NCBI RefSeq assembly: GCF_014635245.1 | Contig: NZ_BMCP01000007.1 | Location: 44,277-108,276 of the forward strand | Length of the DNA: 64,000 bases | Direction: 5' to 3' | Origin: Agaricicola taiwanensis | GTDB lineage: Bacteria > Pseudomonadota > Alphaproteobacteria > Rhizobiales > Methylopilaceae | Shown: positions 1 through 8,434 of the stretch, piece after piece | Layout: each line of letters starts with the position of its first letter | How positions within the stretch are numbered: position 1 is the stretch's first letter | The notes under the pieces: model-generated | The model's input: only the letters and a program-made list of their open reading frames with translations | What the model was told of the DNA's origin: nothing | Database searches by the model: none | Translations under genes and position numbers: made by a program

Positions 1-749
1 ATCTTGGCTGGTCGGTCCTCGCCTTTGGGCAAGTAATCCAGCAGCACGCCGCCTGCGTCCTTGACCAACCCAATCGACCAATGGGCGATGATGAGGGCGC
101 CGACAACGCCCACGGCGGGGTCGAGCCAGAGCCAGCCGTAAAGGCTTCCGGCGAGGAGCGCGACAATGGCAAGCACCGAGGTCAGCGCGTCGGTCAGAAC
201 GTGAAGGTAGGCCGCGCGCAGGTTGTTGTCCCGGGCACCCGCCCGAGGTTCCTCGTGATGGTGATGATCGTGCCCGTGATCGTGGCCATGACCATGGTGA
301 TGATGGTCCTCGCGCAGCAGCCAGGCCGAGACGAGGTTGACCGCCAGTCCGAGCACCGCAACCGCGATGGCCTCGGTGAAATCGATCGGCACGGGCGCGG
401 CAAGCCGCTGAAAGCTCTCCCAGCCGATCAGCAGCGCAACGAGGCCGAGCACGATGGCGCTGGCGAAACCGGCGAGATCGCCCATCTTGCCGGTGCCGAA
501 GGTGAAGCGGGGATTGTGCGCGTTGCGGCGGGCGTAGCGATAGGCGAGCGCCGTGATCAGCATGGCGGCGGCATGGGTCGACATATGCCAGCCGTCGGCT
601 ACGAGGGCCATGGAGCCGAAGATGGTGCCGGCGGCGATCTCGGCCACCATCATGACAGCGGTGAGGGCGATGACGAGCCAAGTGCGGCGCTCGTTGCGGG
701 TGTGGCCCTCGCCGAGGAAGACGTGGTCGTGCCTCTTGGGGTCCATCAT
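1..749 (-). CDS. dmeF: Cation diffusion facilitator DmeF, 3' end beyond window
   Basis: Inner-membrane divalent metal/proton antiporter of the CDF family, DmeF type, expected to export Co2+ and Ni2+. The reading frame starts at the ATG at 749 with MMDPKRHDH and runs off the left edge, so the C-terminal cytoplasmic domain is missing. Visible are early membrane helices, a DGWHMSTHA motif in helix 2, the His-rich cytoplasmic loop typical of DmeF (a run of HHHHGHGHDHGHDHHHH) and a second HVLTDALTS metal-site helix. The ATG overlaps the dmeR stop in an ATGA junction, so the two genes are translationally coupled. Family assignment is firm. The exact metal range is inferred from the DmeRF pairing. 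Confidence 0.9.
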   Translation of the reverse strand, partial: MMDPKRHDHVFLGEGHTRNERRTWLVIALTAVMMVAEIAAGTIFGSMALVADGWHMSTHAAAMLITALAYRYARRNAHNPRFTFGTGKMGDLAGFASAIVLGLVALLIGWESFQRLAAPVPIDFTEAIAVAVLGLAVNLVSAWLLREDHHHHGHGHDHGHDHHHHEEPRAGARDNNLRAAYLHVLTDALTSVLAIVALLAGSLYGWLWLDPAVGVVGALIIAHWSIGLVKDAGGVLLDYLPKGEDRPAK

Positions 750-1018
750 TTCAGATACCTCCTGACGACCTCGATCAGCTCATCGGCGGCCTGCGCCCGG
801 ACGGTGGCGTCGCCCTCCTCGGCGGCATGCTCGCGGATGTGATGTTCGATCAGTTCGGCGGTGAGGCCGCTCATGGCCCCGCGCACGGAGGCGGTGAGGT
901 TCAGGACCTCAGCGCAATCAGCATCCGCCTCCAGCGCGCGCTCGATGGCATCCATCTGCCCCTTGAGACGGCGCACGCGGGCGAGGAGCTTGGCCTTATG
1001 TCTGATCGTGTGGCTCAT
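746..1018 (-). CDS. dmeR: Metal-sensing repressor DmeR (RcnR/CsoR family)
   Basis: Small all-helical metal-responsive repressor of 90 residues, the usual size for the RcnR/CsoR (FrmR) family. The start MSHTIRHKAKLLARVRRLKGQ carries the conserved basic first helix (R-RR-KGQ), and the His after Met plus His residues later in the chain fit a Ni/Co-type metal site (RcnR-like N-terminal His). The gene directly precedes dmeF with an ATGA overlap, so it autoregulates an efflux operon. The inverted repeat at 1020-1040 lies just upstream of its start codon and is the likely operator. The ATG at 1018 is chosen because it restores the family N-terminus. Confidence 0.88.
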   Translation of the reverse strand: MSHTIRHKAKLLARVRRLKGQMDAIERALEADADCAEVLNLTASVRGAMSGLTAELIEHHIREHAAEEGDATVRAQAADELIEVVRRYLK

Positions 1019-1019
1019 A

Positions 1020-1040
1020 GAATAGGGGGGTACCCTATTC
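1020..1040. promoter_or_regulatory. Probable DmeR operator (inverted repeat)
   Basis: A perfect 8-nt inverted repeat GAATAGGG and CCCTATTC separated by GGGTA. The G-tract flanked by A/T arms is the pattern known for RcnR-family operators. It begins two bases upstream of the dmeR ATG, so repressor binding would cover the ribosome-binding region. This implies that the transcript starts at or very near the ATG, or that the promoter lies immediately upstream. Confidence 0.7.
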
Positions 1041-1131
1041 TCGGTATCGAGTCGAGGCTGTTTCGTCGGCGCTGGACGAACCGAACTTAGCTGGGGCCGT
1101 TTGGTGGCCAGTCAGTTGGCGGTTGAGCCGA

Positions 1132-2124
1132 TCAGGCGGCCGTAGCCGCTTTTGCCGTATTTCCGGATAGCCAGTTCGCCAGATCCGGGATGTCGTTGAA
1201 GAGATGGTCGGGCGCCGCTTTGACCAGTGCGTCCTGCGAAGCATAACCCCAGGTGACGGCGGCGCAGGTGATCTTCACCTTGCGGGCCGCTTCGATGTCG
1301 CGCGTTTCATCGCCGATGGCGAGCACCTCGGCCTTACGGTAGCCCTGCATCAGATTCCGGAAGCGACTAGCCTTGCCGAAGAGGCCGACGCCGCAGGAAA
1401 AATATGTAATGTGCTGCGCAGAGGGACCGAGAACCCGCCGGACGTTCGCCTCGGCATTGGAGCTGACAACTGCGATATCCACGCCCCGTCGTGCCAGTTG
1501 TTCCAGCAGGCCCGCCACGCCGCCGAACATTGAGATTGATGCCGCGGCATTCCGCTGCCTGAGATCGCGCGCGATCCGTGACAGGCTTCGGCGCGGGATG
1601 CCGAGCGCGGCGATGATGTCCCGGGTGCTTTTTGAGCGGAGCTCCTGTCCTTCGGCCTCACTCAGCTGTCGGAAACCATGTTGCGCGGCAACCCCATTAA
1701 ACACGCTGAAAAACCAGGGCGCGCTGTCGGCTATGGTGCCGTCGAAATCGAAGATGACCAAGCTCAGCGTGCCGCAGGGCTGATATTGACCTTCCTGTTT
1801 CTTGCGAACACGGGCGCTGTTCGGCGACAGCAGATCATAGGCGATGCTGTTGAAGAGCGCGAGGTTTTCACTGCCGGATCGTCTGTAGAGCACACGTCCG
1901 CGCGGAACCAAGAGCCACGTCACCGCAAAAGCGGCAAACGTGATAAACACCGTGAGTCCGAGGAAACAGAGGAGGCTTATCTTTAGAAGGAGATCATGGT
2001 TGTAGCGGCCCTGCAAGTAGTCTTGCAAGCCATAGAAGGTGGCAAGCAGGGCTACGCCCAAGGCAGTCTGCTTCGCGACGTTAAATGTCAGGAGCGCGAG
2101 ATATCTTGCTTTTAGTGCCGCCAT
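1132..2124 (-). CDS. HAD-superfamily phosphatase with N-terminal membrane anchor
   Basis: Predicted membrane-bound phosphohydrolase of 330 residues. Two hydrophobic helices (about residues 13-33 and 47-73) precede a soluble HAD domain similar to phosphoglycolate phosphatase. Motif I DFDGT is at 126-130, with Asp126 as nucleophile and Asp128 as acid/base. Motif II is the VVSSN segment, and the acidic motif IV is in GDETRDIEAA. The substrate cannot be told. The membrane hairpin is not part of the usual soluble Gph family, so the enzyme is probably tethered with its active site in the cytoplasm. It stands alone, with no co-oriented neighbour at short distance. The start at 2124 has a weak ribosome-binding site. 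Confidence 0.8.
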   Translation of the reverse strand: MAALKARYLALLTFNVAKQTALGVALLATFYGLQDYLQGRYNHDLLLKISLLCFLGLTVFITFAAFAVTWLLVPRGRVLYRRSGSENLALFNSIAYDLLSPNSARVRKKQEGQYQPCGTLSLVIFDFDGTIADSAPWFFSVFNGVAAQHGFRQLSEAEGQELRSKSTRDIIAALGIPRRSLSRIARDLRQRNAAASISMFGGVAGLLEQLARRGVDIAVVSSNAEANVRRVLGPSAQHITYFSCGVGLFGKASRFRNLMQGYRKAEVLAIGDETRDIEAARKVKITCAAVTWGYASQDALVKAAPDHLFNDIPDLANWLSGNTAKAATAA

Positions 2125-2395
2125 TGAGAACTCACAACGGGTGGTGATGCCGCGAGATTCTTCGGCGAGCTGAAGCAGTTAGCACCACTCTGCCGAGTTT
2201 TGTCGATTGAAGCAAGCAAAGCTGATCGGTGAGCCAGAACTGCACTGGGCTATTCATCTGGCCGCAGCATCGCCACACCTAAAACATGTATCTCGTGGTC
2301 ACACTGCAACTTTTCCTAAGCGTCAGGCATTCCGGGGGTCACATAGGCGTGCTCGGTTCGGTCGGAGCCGCCTCATCTGACCATTGGAGAACATC

Positions 2396-3358
2396 ATGGC
2401 CGATCGCACAAAGCCCGTTACGCCGCGCAACGAGGGCGATCATAGCGCCCCGCATCTCAGCCCCGTTACCCCAGCGGAAGATATACGCACCATCATGATC
2501 AACCGCGTGTCCTGGGGCGCCGTCTTCGCCGGCGTGGCGCTTTCGCTGGTCACGCAGCTCCTGCTCAACATGCTGGGCGTTGGCATCGGCCTTGCCACGC
2601 TTGACCCGGCGACCGGGGACAATCCCGCCGCCTCCAGCTTCTCCATCGGCGCCGGCCTGTGGTTCACTGTCGCCGGCATCATCGCGGCACTGGTCGGCGG
2701 CTATGTCGCCGGGCGGCTTTCCGGCAAGCCGAAGGAATCCACCGCCGGCTGGCATGGCCTTACCACATGGGCGCTGACTACGCTCGTGATCTTCTATCTC
2801 CTGACCTCGACGCTCGGCACCGTTCTCGGCGGCACCTATCGCACCATGACCGATGCCTTCGGCGCCGTTGCTTCCACCGCCGGCTCTGCCGCGCAGACGG
2901 CGGCCGAGGTGGCCGGCCCGAACCTCGGCGGCATCACCGATCCCTTCGCCTCCATTGAGAACTCCGTGCGCAGCGCCACCGGCGGCAATGATCCGGCCGC
3001 ACTGCGCGACGCCGCGGTGGCGGCCGTGCGGGCGGCGGTGACCGGTGATCAGGCCCAGGCGCAGGACGCGCGTGAGCGTGCGGCCCAGGCGATCGCCACG
3101 GCGCAGAACATCCCGATCGAGCAGGCCCGCACCCAGGTGACGCAGTACGAGGAGCAGTATCGCCAGACCGTGGAACAGGCGCAGCAGCGGGCCACCGAGA
3201 TCGCCGATGCCTCGGCCGCCGTGGGCTCGACCGCCGCGCTCCTGAGCGCGCTGGGCCTGATCCTCGGCGCCATCGCAAGCTGGTTCGGCGGGCGCATGGG
3301 CGCTGTCGATCCCACCGTCAGCGGCTACACCGGCGGCACGGTCTCGGGTCGCATGTAA
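2396..3358 (+). CDS. Gly/Ala-rich membrane protein (PhnA-like/YrzE-type)
   Basis: Integral membrane protein of 320 residues and unknown role. The ATG at 2396 is preferred over an in-frame start 12 nt upstream because GGAGA sits 7 nt before it. Hydrophobic helices lie near residues 36-60, 75-100, 115-140 and 280-305. The long segment between them (about 160-275) is polar, Ala/Gln/Arg-rich and probably helical. Similar proteins in alphaproteobacteria carry only conserved-membrane-protein or PhnA-like annotations. A strong terminator follows, so the gene is monocistronic. No catalytic motif is visible. Confidence 0.65.
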   Translation: MADRTKPVTPRNEGDHSAPHLSPVTPAEDIRTIMINRVSWGAVFAGVALSLVTQLLLNMLGVGIGLATLDPATGDNPAASSFSIGAGLWFTVAGIIAALVGGYVAGRLSGKPKESTAGWHGLTTWALTTLVIFYLLTSTLGTVLGGTYRTMTDAFGAVASTAGSAAQTAAEVAGPNLGGITDPFASIENSVRSATGGNDPAALRDAAVAAVRAAVTGDQAQAQDARERAAQAIATAQNIPIEQARTQVTQYEEQYRQTVEQAQQRATEIADASAAVGSTAALLSALGLILGAIASWFGGRMGAVDPTVSGYTGGTVSGRM

Positions 3359-3378
3359 ACGCGCGTCTTTGATCCCTT

Positions 3379-3412
3379 AAAGGCCCGGGGTCTCTGCCTC
3401 GGGCCTTTTCCT
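3379..3412 (+). terminator. Intrinsic terminator
   Basis: A 12-bp stem AAAGGCCCGGGG pairs with CCTCGGGCCTTT (one G-U pair), followed by TTTTCC. It lies 20 nt after the stop of the membrane protein gene. Confidence 0.8.
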
Positions 3413-3458
3413 TCCGCGGATCCGAATGCGCGGACAGGGCTCTCTCTACAGCGGCGAG

Positions 3459-3483
3459 GGAACAGGCGGGGGAACAGGACGTT
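3459..3483 (+). promoter_or_regulatory. EcfG-type general stress promoter
   Basis: A perfect GGAAC-N16-CGTT match, with the -35 at 3459-3463 and the -10 at 3480-3483. It lies 57 nt upstream of the hybrid kinase gene at 3541. The consensus is that of the alphaproteobacterial general stress sigma factor EcfG. Confidence 0.7.
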
Positions 3484-3540
3484 GCTTTGTGACGCCGGCC
3501 CGAGGGACGGAGCCAGGCGTGGTAAAGCTGAGCGTTTTTC

Positions 3541-5532
3541 ATGATCATCGCCGACGACCGTCTTGCCGGTCGCATCCTCGCCAGCGCCTCCGATTTCGCG
3601 ATCATCAGTCTTGATCGCGACCGGAAGGTCACGAGCTGGAACCCCGGCGCGGAGAAGCTGCTGGGCTGGAGCGCCTCCGAGATAATGGGGCAATCGGCCG
3701 ATGTCATCTTCGTTCCGGAAGATCAGGAGGCCGGTGCTCCCGCCGACGAGATGCAGGTTTCGCTGTCGGTGGGAACCGCCATCGATGAGCGGTGGCACAT
3801 GCGCAGGGACGGCACCCGCTTCTGGGGCTCTGGACTGATGATGCCCCTGATTGATGAAGCCGGGGAGACCGATGGCTTCGTCAAGATCATGCGGGACCGG
3901 ACCGCCGAGCGCGCCGCCGAGCAGCGCTACAACGCGCTGACCGCCACCTTGCCCGGCTTTCTCCTGGTGGCCGATACCAACGGGCATATCATCGAGACCA
4001 ATCAGGTGTTCCGGAACTTCACCGGGCGCGACGCGGCGGGGCTTCATGGCGACCGCTGGCTGGAGACGGTCCACCCGGACGATGCCGCGGGACTGGCGGC
4101 TCAATGGACGGGGGCCATCAGCAGGGGTGAGCCTTTTCACGCGCGCCTTCGCTTCCGCGGCAGGGACAACGACTATCGCTGCTATGCCTGCCGCGCCGAG
4201 CCGGAGCGGGACGAGGAGGGGCGTATCATCCGGTGGATGGGGACCTGCCTCGACGTCGAAGACGAGGCCCGGGCGCGCGCCGCTCTGGAGCGGCTGACGC
4301 TGACACTGGAACAGAGGGTGGTTAAAGGCTCAGAGGACCTCGCCTCCGCCATCGACAGCCTGCAAAGCGAGGTCAGCGACCGGATAAGAGCGGAGGAGGC
4401 GCTGCGACAAGCGCAGAAGGTAGAGGCCATCGGTCAGATCACCGGCGGTGTGGCGCATGACTTCAACAATCTTCTCACCGTCATCCGCGGAAGCGCCGAA
4501 CTTCTCGGCAGGCCGGATCTGTCATCGGAGCGCCGCGAACGCTATCGCAAGGCCATCATCGAAACGGCCGATCGCGGCGCGACCATGACGGCCCAGCTCC
4601 TTGCCTTTGCGCGGCGGCAATCGCTGGAGCCTGTGGTGTTCGATGTCGCGAAGCAGCTCGACATGCTGGAGCACCTGCTGGCCACGACGCTGGGGCCGCG
4701 CGTCGACCTCGTTATCGAGGTCCGCTGTACCTCCTGCACCGTCCTTGCCGACAGCAATCAGTTCGACACCGCGCTCCTGAACATGGCCGTCAATGCCCGT
4801 GACGCCATGGAGGGGGTCGGCAGGCTCATCATCTCGGCTGACGTTTCCGAGGGCATTCCGCCGGTGCGGCGACATGCGGCGCGCCCCGGCCGCTTCGTCA
4901 CCATCGCCGTCTCCGACACCGGCCCCGGCATTCCTCCCGAGCGGATCGACCGGGTGTTCGAGCCCTTCTACACCACCAAGCCGGTTGGGCGAGGCACGGG
5001 GCTCGGTCTTAGCCAGGTGCACGGCTTCGCCAAGCAATCCGGCGGAGAGATCGAAGTCGGCAGCGGGGATGAAGGGGGAAGCCGCTTCACCCTCTATCTT
5101 CCTCATGCGGAAGCGGGGACGCCGGTCACAGAGGAAGCCGAGAGCTCATCCGCCTCGCAGCAGGTCGAATATCGGGGAAACATCCTGGTGGTGGAAGACA
5201 ACGAGGCGGTGGGGCAGTTCGCCACCGAGCTTCTCAAGGAACTCGGCTATTCCGCGACCTGGGTGAAGGACGCCGCCGCGGCGCTCGACATCATGGCCTG
5301 GCAAAGCGAGCGCTTCGACGCTGTTTTCTCCGATGTCGTCATGCCGGGCATGTCTGGCATCGAGCTCGCCCGGCGTCTGCGCGAGGAGCGGCCGGCGCTG
5401 CCGGTCGTGCTTGCAACCGGCTACAGCGATGCCCTCGCCGAAAATGGCACGAATGACTTCGAAGTCTTGCAGAAGCCCTATTCCGCCGCGCGGCTGGCGG
5501 AGGCGCTGAAACGCGCGCTTCCTTCCGATTAG
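3541..5532 (+). CDS. Hybrid sensor histidine kinase (PAS-PAS-HisKA-HATPase-REC)
   Basis: Cytoplasmic hybrid kinase of 663 residues with no membrane segment. There are two PAS sensor folds (about 10-115 and 130-240), then a coiled linker. The dimerisation domain has the H-box GGVAHDFNNLLT (His near 306), followed by the HATPase domain with DTGPGIP and GTGLGLS boxes, and a C-terminal receiver (about 546-660) with phospho-acceptor Asp near 598 in SDVVMPG. An in-frame TGA sits 12 nt before the ATG at 3541, which fixes the start. The perfect EcfG promoter upstream suggests the gene belongs to the general stress regulon. The output partner is not visible nearby. Its stop overlaps the convergent reductase gene by 4 nt. 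Confidence 0.88.
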   Translation: MIIADDRLAGRILASASDFAIISLDRDRKVTSWNPGAEKLLGWSASEIMGQSADVIFVPEDQEAGAPADEMQVSLSVGTAIDERWHMRRDGTRFWGSGLMMPLIDEAGETDGFVKIMRDRTAERAAEQRYNALTATLPGFLLVADTNGHIIETNQVFRNFTGRDAAGLHGDRWLETVHPDDAAGLAAQWTGAISRGEPFHARLRFRGRDNDYRCYACRAEPERDEEGRIIRWMGTCLDVEDEARARAALERLTLTLEQRVVKGSEDLASAIDSLQSEVSDRIRAEEALRQAQKVEAIGQITGGVAHDFNNLLTVIRGSAELLGRPDLSSERRERYRKAIIETADRGATMTAQLLAFARRQSLEPVVFDVAKQLDMLEHLLATTLGPRVDLVIEVRCTSCTVLADSNQFDTALLNMAVNARDAMEGVGRLIISADVSEGIPPVRRHAARPGRFVTIAVSDTGPGIPPERIDRVFEPFYTTKPVGRGTGLGLSQVHGFAKQSGGEIEVGSGDEGGSRFTLYLPHAEAGTPVTEEAESSSASQQVEYRGNILVVEDNEAVGQFATELLKELGYSATWVKDAAAALDIMAWQSERFDAVFSDVVMPGMSGIELARRLREERPALPVVLATGYSDALAENGTNDFEVLQKPYSAARLAEALKRALPSD

Positions 5533-6569
5533 TGCGCGACCTCTCCCCGCCGCCAGTAGGACACGACCAGGTGCTGGTCACGCGGCAGGCCGATGCCTGC
5601 CCGGAAATGGCGGCGAAGTTCCCTGAAAGCGCCGAATTCGGCACCGACCCAGGCGAAGGATTTGGCTTGCGGCAGGGCGATATCGGGCACGTCGCGGGCG
5701 AGGCTGCCACCCCTGGAGCGGTGCAGCCAGCGCAGGTCGATGTTGGCTCGTGTCTCGATCAGCTGCTCGTCGCCGGGCTCTTCCACCTCGATCATGGCGA
5801 CGCCGCGGGCCTCGGGTGGCAGCATCTCCATGATGCGGGCGATGGCGGGCAAGGCGGTCTCGTCTCCGGCGAGAAGATAGAAGTCCGCCTCGCCGACGGA
5901 GCGGCCGCCGGGGCCGGTCATGCCGATGACATCGCCGGGCCTGGCGCGGGCGCCGAAGCGCGAGCCGGGACCGCCGTGGTCGTGCAGCACGAAATCGATG
6001 TCGATCTCGCCCGCCGCGACGTCGATGCGCCGGATGGTGTACTTGCGGGCCGCGAGTTTGGCCTCGCCTTCCGGCCAGGCGATGGTCCCGTCCGCCTTGA
6101 GGCTGGGCCATCGCGGCTGGACGCCATCAGGCGGCAGCAGCAGCTTCACGTGGAGGTCGCTCGCCGTGGCGTAACGGGAAAGGTTTTCGCCGTGGAGCGT
6201 CACGCGGCGCATGCGTGGTCCGATCTCCATGGCATGGCGAACCGTCATCAGCCGGAAGCCGGGCGGCGTGGTCGCGTCATTGCCGTCGCCGGTCCAGATG
6301 ATGGAGGGCGCCGCCGCGCTGAATTCGATGACGTGAAAGGCCAGCATGCCGCGCAATTCGATGAGGTCGTCGAGCGCAGGCGCCGTGGCGGTCAGGACCA
6401 GCTCCGCGCCTTCGCGCCTGAGGCTGGCGCTGCCCTTGGGGAAGCGTGCCTCGCCGTAGCCGTCGCGGATCGTGACCTCGGCGTCGTGTTCCTCCAGATG
6501 TTCGCAGGTCCTGGCGATGATCGTGTCATCGGCGGCGCCTGCCACCCGGGCGGTCGCGGTGAATGTCAT
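5529..6569 (-). CDS. Siderophore-interacting ferric reductase, DUF2218 fusion
   Basis: Cytoplasmic FAD-dependent ferric-siderophore reductase of the SIP/ViuB family, 346 residues, releasing iron from imported chelate. About 90 N-terminal residues form a separate DUF2218-like domain. The flavin domain follows with the RKYTIRR FAD-binding box and a GMTGPGG turn, then the NAD(P)H-like domain ending in WVGAEFGAFRELRRHFR and VVSYWRRGE, typical of the family. The start overlaps the ABC ATPase stop by 4 nt (6566-6569), so it is the last gene of the siderophore operon. The DUF2218 fusion is common in proteobacterial SIPs. Confidence 0.88.
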   Translation of the reverse strand: MTFTATARVAGAADDTIIARTCEHLEEHDAEVTIRDGYGEARFPKGSASLRREGAELVLTATAPALDDLIELRGMLAFHVIEFSAAAPSIIWTGDGNDATTPPGFRLMTVRHAMEIGPRMRRVTLHGENLSRYATASDLHVKLLLPPDGVQPRWPSLKADGTIAWPEGEAKLAARKYTIRRIDVAAGEIDIDFVLHDHGGPGSRFGARARPGDVIGMTGPGGRSVGEADFYLLAGDETALPAIARIMEMLPPEARGVAMIEVEEPGDEQLIETRANIDLRWLHRSRGGSLARDVPDIALPQAKSFAWVGAEFGAFRELRRHFRAGIGLPRDQHLVVSYWRRGEVAH

Positions 6570-7369
6570 GAGGGGCCTCCGGTGGGCGCTGGGCCATCGA
6601 CAGCGATCTGCAGGAATCCGCGGGAGCAGTTCTCCACGCGCGCGGAAATGGCATAGACCTTCGCCAGCATGGCCGGCGTGATGGTTTCGGCGGGCGCGCC
6701 TTCGCTATGCAGCCGTCCGTGATCCAGCACGATCAGATGGCGCGCCCAGCGGGCGGCAAGCGCCAGGTCATGGAGCACGATGACGACATTGAGCCCCTCG
6801 TCTGCGAGAGCCTTCAGCGTGGCCATGACGTCGACCTGATGGCGCAGGTCGAGCGCGCTGGTGGGCTCGTCCAGCAAGAGAAGCTGCGGCGAGAGCATGA
6901 GTGCCTGGCCCAGGGCCACCATCTGGCGCTGGCCGCCGGAGAGCTCCGCGATGGGGCTGAGCGCGATGTCGGTGATACCGAGGCGCTCCAGCACCGCCAC
7001 AGCCTGGCGGCGCACCTCCGCCAGCGGGGTCACGGCGCCCTGCGTCGCCGGCGAGGCCTTGAAGGCGCCGATGAGGGCATCGAGCACGGTGAGGGTGACG
7101 CGCTGCGGGAGGCTCTGCGGCATGAAGGTGATGAGGCGCGAGCGGGCAGCGAGCTCCATCTTCAGGAGATCGTGTCCGCCGAGGGTGAGGGAGCCCTGCG
7201 CCGGTATGAGCCCGGCAAGCCCGCGCAGCAGGGTCGATTTGCCGGCGGCGTTGGGGCCCACGAGCGCGGTGATGCCGCCGGCGCGGACCGGCTCCAGCGT
7301 CAGCCCCTCGATGATCGTGCGGCGGCCGTAGCCGACGCGAAGGTTGCCGATGCGCAGATCAAGCCCCAT
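6566..7369 (-). CDS. ABC transporter ATPase for ferric siderophore (FecE/FhuC type)
   Basis: Cytoplasmic ATPase of a siderophore/vitamin B12-type importer, 267 residues. It has Walker A GPNAAGKST (about 37-45), a Q-loop near FMPQSL, the signature LSGGQRQ, Walker B LLLLDEPTSALD and the switch His in IVLHDLAL. The start at 7369 (MGLDLRIG) is chosen because it overlaps the permease stop by one base as TGATG, the usual coupling in these operons. A longer upstream frame is only the shadow of the permease gene. It works with the single FecCD-type permease encoded immediately upstream. Confidence 0.92.
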   Translation of the reverse strand: MGLDLRIGNLRVGYGRRTIIEGLTLEPVRAGGITALVGPNAAGKSTLLRGLAGLIPAQGSLTLGGHDLLKMELAARSRLITFMPQSLPQRVTLTVLDALIGAFKASPATQGAVTPLAEVRRQAVAVLERLGITDIALSPIAELSGGQRQMVALGQALMLSPQLLLLDEPTSALDLRHQVDVMATLKALADEGLNVVIVLHDLALAARWARHLIVLDHGRLHSEGAPAETITPAMLAKVYAISARVENCSRGFLQIAVDGPAPTGGPS

Positions 7370-8415
7370 CACATGCGCTCGCGCTTCAACAGGATGAGGC
7401 CGACGTAGACGGGCACGCCGACCACGGCGGTGACGACCCCGATGGGCAGCAGCGCGCCGGGCACCAGAAGCTTGGCCGCGACCGAGGCGCCGGACATGAG
7501 TATGGCGCCGGTGAGGGCGCTGGCGGGCAGGAAGAAGCGATGGTCCTCGCCGATGAGGAGCCGGGCGATGTGCGGCCCAACGAGCCCGATGAAGCCGATG
7601 GAGCCCACGAAGGCGACAGCGGTACCGGTGAGGATGCTGACGCGCAACAGCGACAGGAAGCGCAGGCGCGAGACATCGATGCCGAAGGCGCGAGCGCGCT
7701 CGTCGCCGAAGCGCAGCGCGTTCATGCGCCAGGAGGCCTTGAGGGAAAAGGGCAGCATGGCGGCGATGACGGCGGCAAGGATCGCGACGCGGCTCCATTC
7801 GCTGCGGGCGAGGCTGCCCATCATCCAGAACACCACCTGCTGCAGCGCCTGGGCGGAGGCCATGAACTGCATGAGCGACAGGAGCGCGTTGAAGGAGAAC
7901 ACGAGCGCCGTGCCGAACAGGATGATGGTATCCGCGCCATGGCCGCGCAGCCGGCTGAGCACCTGCAGCAGCATGGCCGCCAGGAAGGCGAAGAGGAAGG
8001 CGTTGGAGGCGATCAGCACATCGGGCGGGAGGCCGGGAAAACCAATGCCGAGCACGATGGCGAGAGCCGCGCCGAAGGAGGCGGCCGAGGCCAGCCCAAG
8101 CGTGAACGGCGAGGCCAGGGGATTGTCGAGCACCGACTGCAATTCGGCCCCCGACAGCGACAGAGCGGCGCCGACCAGCACCGCCATGAGCGCCGAGGCA
8201 AGGCGCACGTCGAAGATGATGACACTTTGCGTGCGCGTGAGGCTGGATGGATCGACCAGCCCGCGCAGCGTGTCGAGCGCGGTGAGGGAGGAAGGGCCGG
8301 TGATGAGGTCGCAGAAGAGGGCGACAAGGGCCAGCGCCGCCAGCGCCAGCGTCAGCAGGAAGCGGCGGCGGATGAGTGCTGTGTGAGCCTCGATTGCCTG
8401 TTCAGCGGTCGTCAT
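7369..8415 (-). CDS. FecCD-family iron-siderophore permease
   Basis: Polytopic inner-membrane permease of 348 residues, the usual length for FecCD/BtuC proteins. It starts MTTAEQAIEAH at 8415. It has about ten hydrophobic helices and the conserved features FDVRLASALMAVLVGAALSL near the N-terminus, NPLASPFTLGL in the middle and GSIGFIGLVGPHIAR toward the end, which contacts the ATPase. Only one permease gene is present, so it presumably acts as a homodimer. It sits 19 nt downstream of the binding-protein gene and overlaps the ATPase gene by one base. Longer upstream frames would overlap the binding-protein gene. Confidence 0.93.
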   Translation of the reverse strand: MTTAEQAIEAHTALIRRRFLLTLALAALALVALFCDLITGPSSLTALDTLRGLVDPSSLTRTQSVIIFDVRLASALMAVLVGAALSLSGAELQSVLDNPLASPFTLGLASAASFGAALAIVLGIGFPGLPPDVLIASNAFLFAFLAAMLLQVLSRLRGHGADTIILFGTALVFSFNALLSLMQFMASAQALQQVVFWMMGSLARSEWSRVAILAAVIAAMLPFSLKASWRMNALRFGDERARAFGIDVSRLRFLSLLRVSILTGTAVAFVGSIGFIGLVGPHIARLLIGEDHRFFLPASALTGAILMSGASVAAKLLVPGALLPIGVVTAVVGVPVYVGLILLKRERM

Positions 8416-8434
8416 GGCAGGTCGATCATCAGGA

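Noticed and set aside
81..842. A 253-residue plus-strand frame opposite dmeF
   Set aside because: Its apparent hydrophobic stretch is the complement of the His-rich loop; the minus strand encodes a complete CDF sequence coupled to dmeR.
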